Below the pieces are notes generated by a model. It ran no database searches and had not been told where the DNA came from. It was given only the letters and a program-made list of their open reading frames with translations. DNA of 7,644 bases, from contig JAJOLG010000002.1 of NCBI GenBank assembly GCA_021129445.1, positions 1 through 7,644 on the forward strand. Direction: 5' to 3'. The position numbers and the translations under genes were made by a program. Shown here in pieces: positions 6,364-7,644 of the stretch; position 1 is the stretch's first letter; each line of letters starts with the position of its first letter. The stretch comes from Candidatus Altimarinota bacterium (GTDB lineage: Bacteria > Patescibacteriota > Gracilibacteria > GCA-2401425 > JAJOLG01).

Positions 6364-7644
6364 TTATCAAATAACTTCCAAAAATTCTTCCTCTCATATC
6401 AATTTTACTCATAATCTTTTTCATTTCTCATATTTTTCCCCAGAACTTTCACCGAAAAGCACAAAATCTGTATTTTTTGATACCGAAGAAGAAACTTTTC
6501 ATCATCTTTCTTTGATGATTTTTTTTGCATCTTCCCTTGAAAATTTTTTCAAAGCTCAGGTTAAAACAAAAATTTTTCCTTCAAAAATTTGCTCCAAATT
6601 ATTTTCAATTTTTTCAATTTGTGGATAAACTCAATATTCTTCAAGTTTTTGTAGTAATTTTAAATTTTTTTCTTCTGTGAAAAATTTTTTTATTGATTTA
6701 AAAATTTTTTCTCAAATTCATTCCAAGTTTGAAATTTTTTCCTCTTCTTCCAAGATTTTTTTAGAAATTTTTGATAATTTTAAAATTTTTATTTCTTTAA
6801 AAATTTCTTTTTTTTCTGTATTTTCTCATAAAATATCAAACATTGAAATTTGTTCAGTGTTTTTTTGCTTTTCTTCTCAAATTTTTATTTTTAAAGTTTC
6901 AGAATTCATATTTTTGCTCAAAAATTTTCACAAGATCTCAGCAGATTCCTTTCAAGTAAAAGGAATTCAAATTGCAAAAAGGAATTTTGAAATTTGTGGA
7001 TGTTTTGATTGTTGGATTGACTCAATTAAATTTTTGATTTTTTTCTCTTTAAAAAGCGGAAGTCAGACCAAATCTCATTCTTGAAGTGAAAAAATATCGG
7101 AAAAATCTTCAATAATTTTATTTTCAATCAATAAATCCAAAACTTTTTCTCAAAGCCCTTCAATATTCAGTCAATCACGGCTCGTAAAATGTGCCAAACT
7201 TCTCAAATGCCTTGTTCAGCATTTTGGATTTTCGCATTTATATGCTACTTCTCACTCATTTTTTACAATTTTTGAATCACAAACTGGACAATTTTTTGGT
7301 GGAAAAATCTTTTTCGTTTCCTTTGGTCTAAGTTCCGGAATGATTGATTTGATTTTTGGTATAATATCTCAGGCTTTTTCAATAATTGCAGTGTCTCAAA
7401 TTCTCACATCGAGTTTTTCAATCTCGTCAAAATTATGTAAAGTTGCCCTTGAAATTGTCGATCAAAGTAGTTCAAATGGCTTCATAATCGCAACTGGTGT
7501 GATTGCACCAGTTCTTCAAACTTGATAATGAATATCTAAAATTTCAGATTGCGCAACAGATGCTGGAAATTTGTATGCAACAGCCCGGCGGGGGGATTTT
7601 GCAGTAGATCAAAGTCTTTTTTGGATTTCTTTGTCATTGATTTT
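6364..7644 (-). CDS. ligA: NAD+-dependent DNA ligase LigA (N-terminus beyond window)
   Basis: The last 426 residues plus TAA (6366-6364) of LigA are open with TGA as Gly; the N-terminal part, including the Ia domain and the KxDG active lysine, lies beyond the right edge. Numbered from the edge: end of the adenylation domain [15 protein letters not shown] (14-28), holding the nucleotide-binding Arg/Lys motif; OB fold from [12 protein letters not shown] (41-52) to AGDIIPKI (91-98); zinc finger with Cys 119, 122, 137, 142; helix-hairpin-helix repeats (SRDGLNIEGLGEKVLDLL, FLFAIGIPFTG, LEGIGEKIFKSI); and a C-terminal BRCT domain ([18 protein letters not shown] to [15 protein letters not shown]). 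It seals nicks in replication and repair. The HhH domain carries an extra segment of roughly 40 residues between LGKFL (238-242) and LEGIG (307-311), rich in Lys/Glu and containing QISMF (265-269). It converges on recR. Confidence 0.96.

Noticed and set aside
6677-7084. 135-codon plus-strand open frame, and a similar one at 7340-7525
   Set aside because: Both are antisense to ligA, whose domains continue through them; the Phe/Ser/Ile-rich products mirror the A/T-rich ligA codons.

Overview
The window is AT-rich bacterial DNA in which in-frame TGA is read as glycine (genetic code 25). With the standard code no long gene survives. With TGA as Gly, seven ORFs open on both strands, and three are clearly recognisable: TrhP (YegQ, peptidase U32 family), RecR and NAD-dependent DNA ligase LigA. 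In each of these TGA falls on conserved family glycines, for example HGAVCMAYSGRC in TrhP, LPGIG in RecR and VGRTGAITP in LigA. TGG still encodes Trp, which argues against code 4. Code 25 points to Candidatus Absconditabacteria (SR1) or Gracilibacteria (BD1-5/GN02) of the Patescibacteria/CPR; the sequence alone does not separate the two.

Layout. Minus strand, 1-2115: a secreted protein with thrombospondin-type-3-like calcium loops (C-terminus beyond the left edge), and upstream of it a 402-aa membrane-anchored protein of unknown function. Plus strand, 2340-2857: a tRNA cluster, Ser(UGA), Tyr(GUA), Phe(GAA), all with encoded CCA, closed by a hairpin terminator. The Tyr-Phe spacer holds a partial copy of the tRNA-Tyr 3' end and a GC-richer repeat element. 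Plus strand, 2967-4139: a 93-aa single-pass membrane protein and a type IV prepilin-like protein, then a terminator. Plus strand, 4221-6323: trhP and recR, 9 bases apart, probably co-transcribed. Minus strand, 6364-7644: the C-terminal 426 residues of LigA, convergent with recR.

How the parts fit. The left half and the prepilin locus concern the cell surface: exported Ca-binding protein, membrane-anchored protein, pilin-like protein. The right half is housekeeping: tRNA wobble modification (TrhP), recombinational repair (RecR) and nick sealing (LigA). The tRNA-Ser(UGA) belongs to the isoacceptor class whose U34 TrhP hydroxylates in E. coli. None of the seven genes starts behind an obvious Shine-Dalgarno sequence; leaders are nearly pure A/T.

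No new defence or mobile system is evident. The points most worth following are the depth of UGA=Gly use at functional glycines, the LigA insert carrying a beta-clamp-like motif, and the tRNA-Tyr tail duplication around a small GC-richer element.
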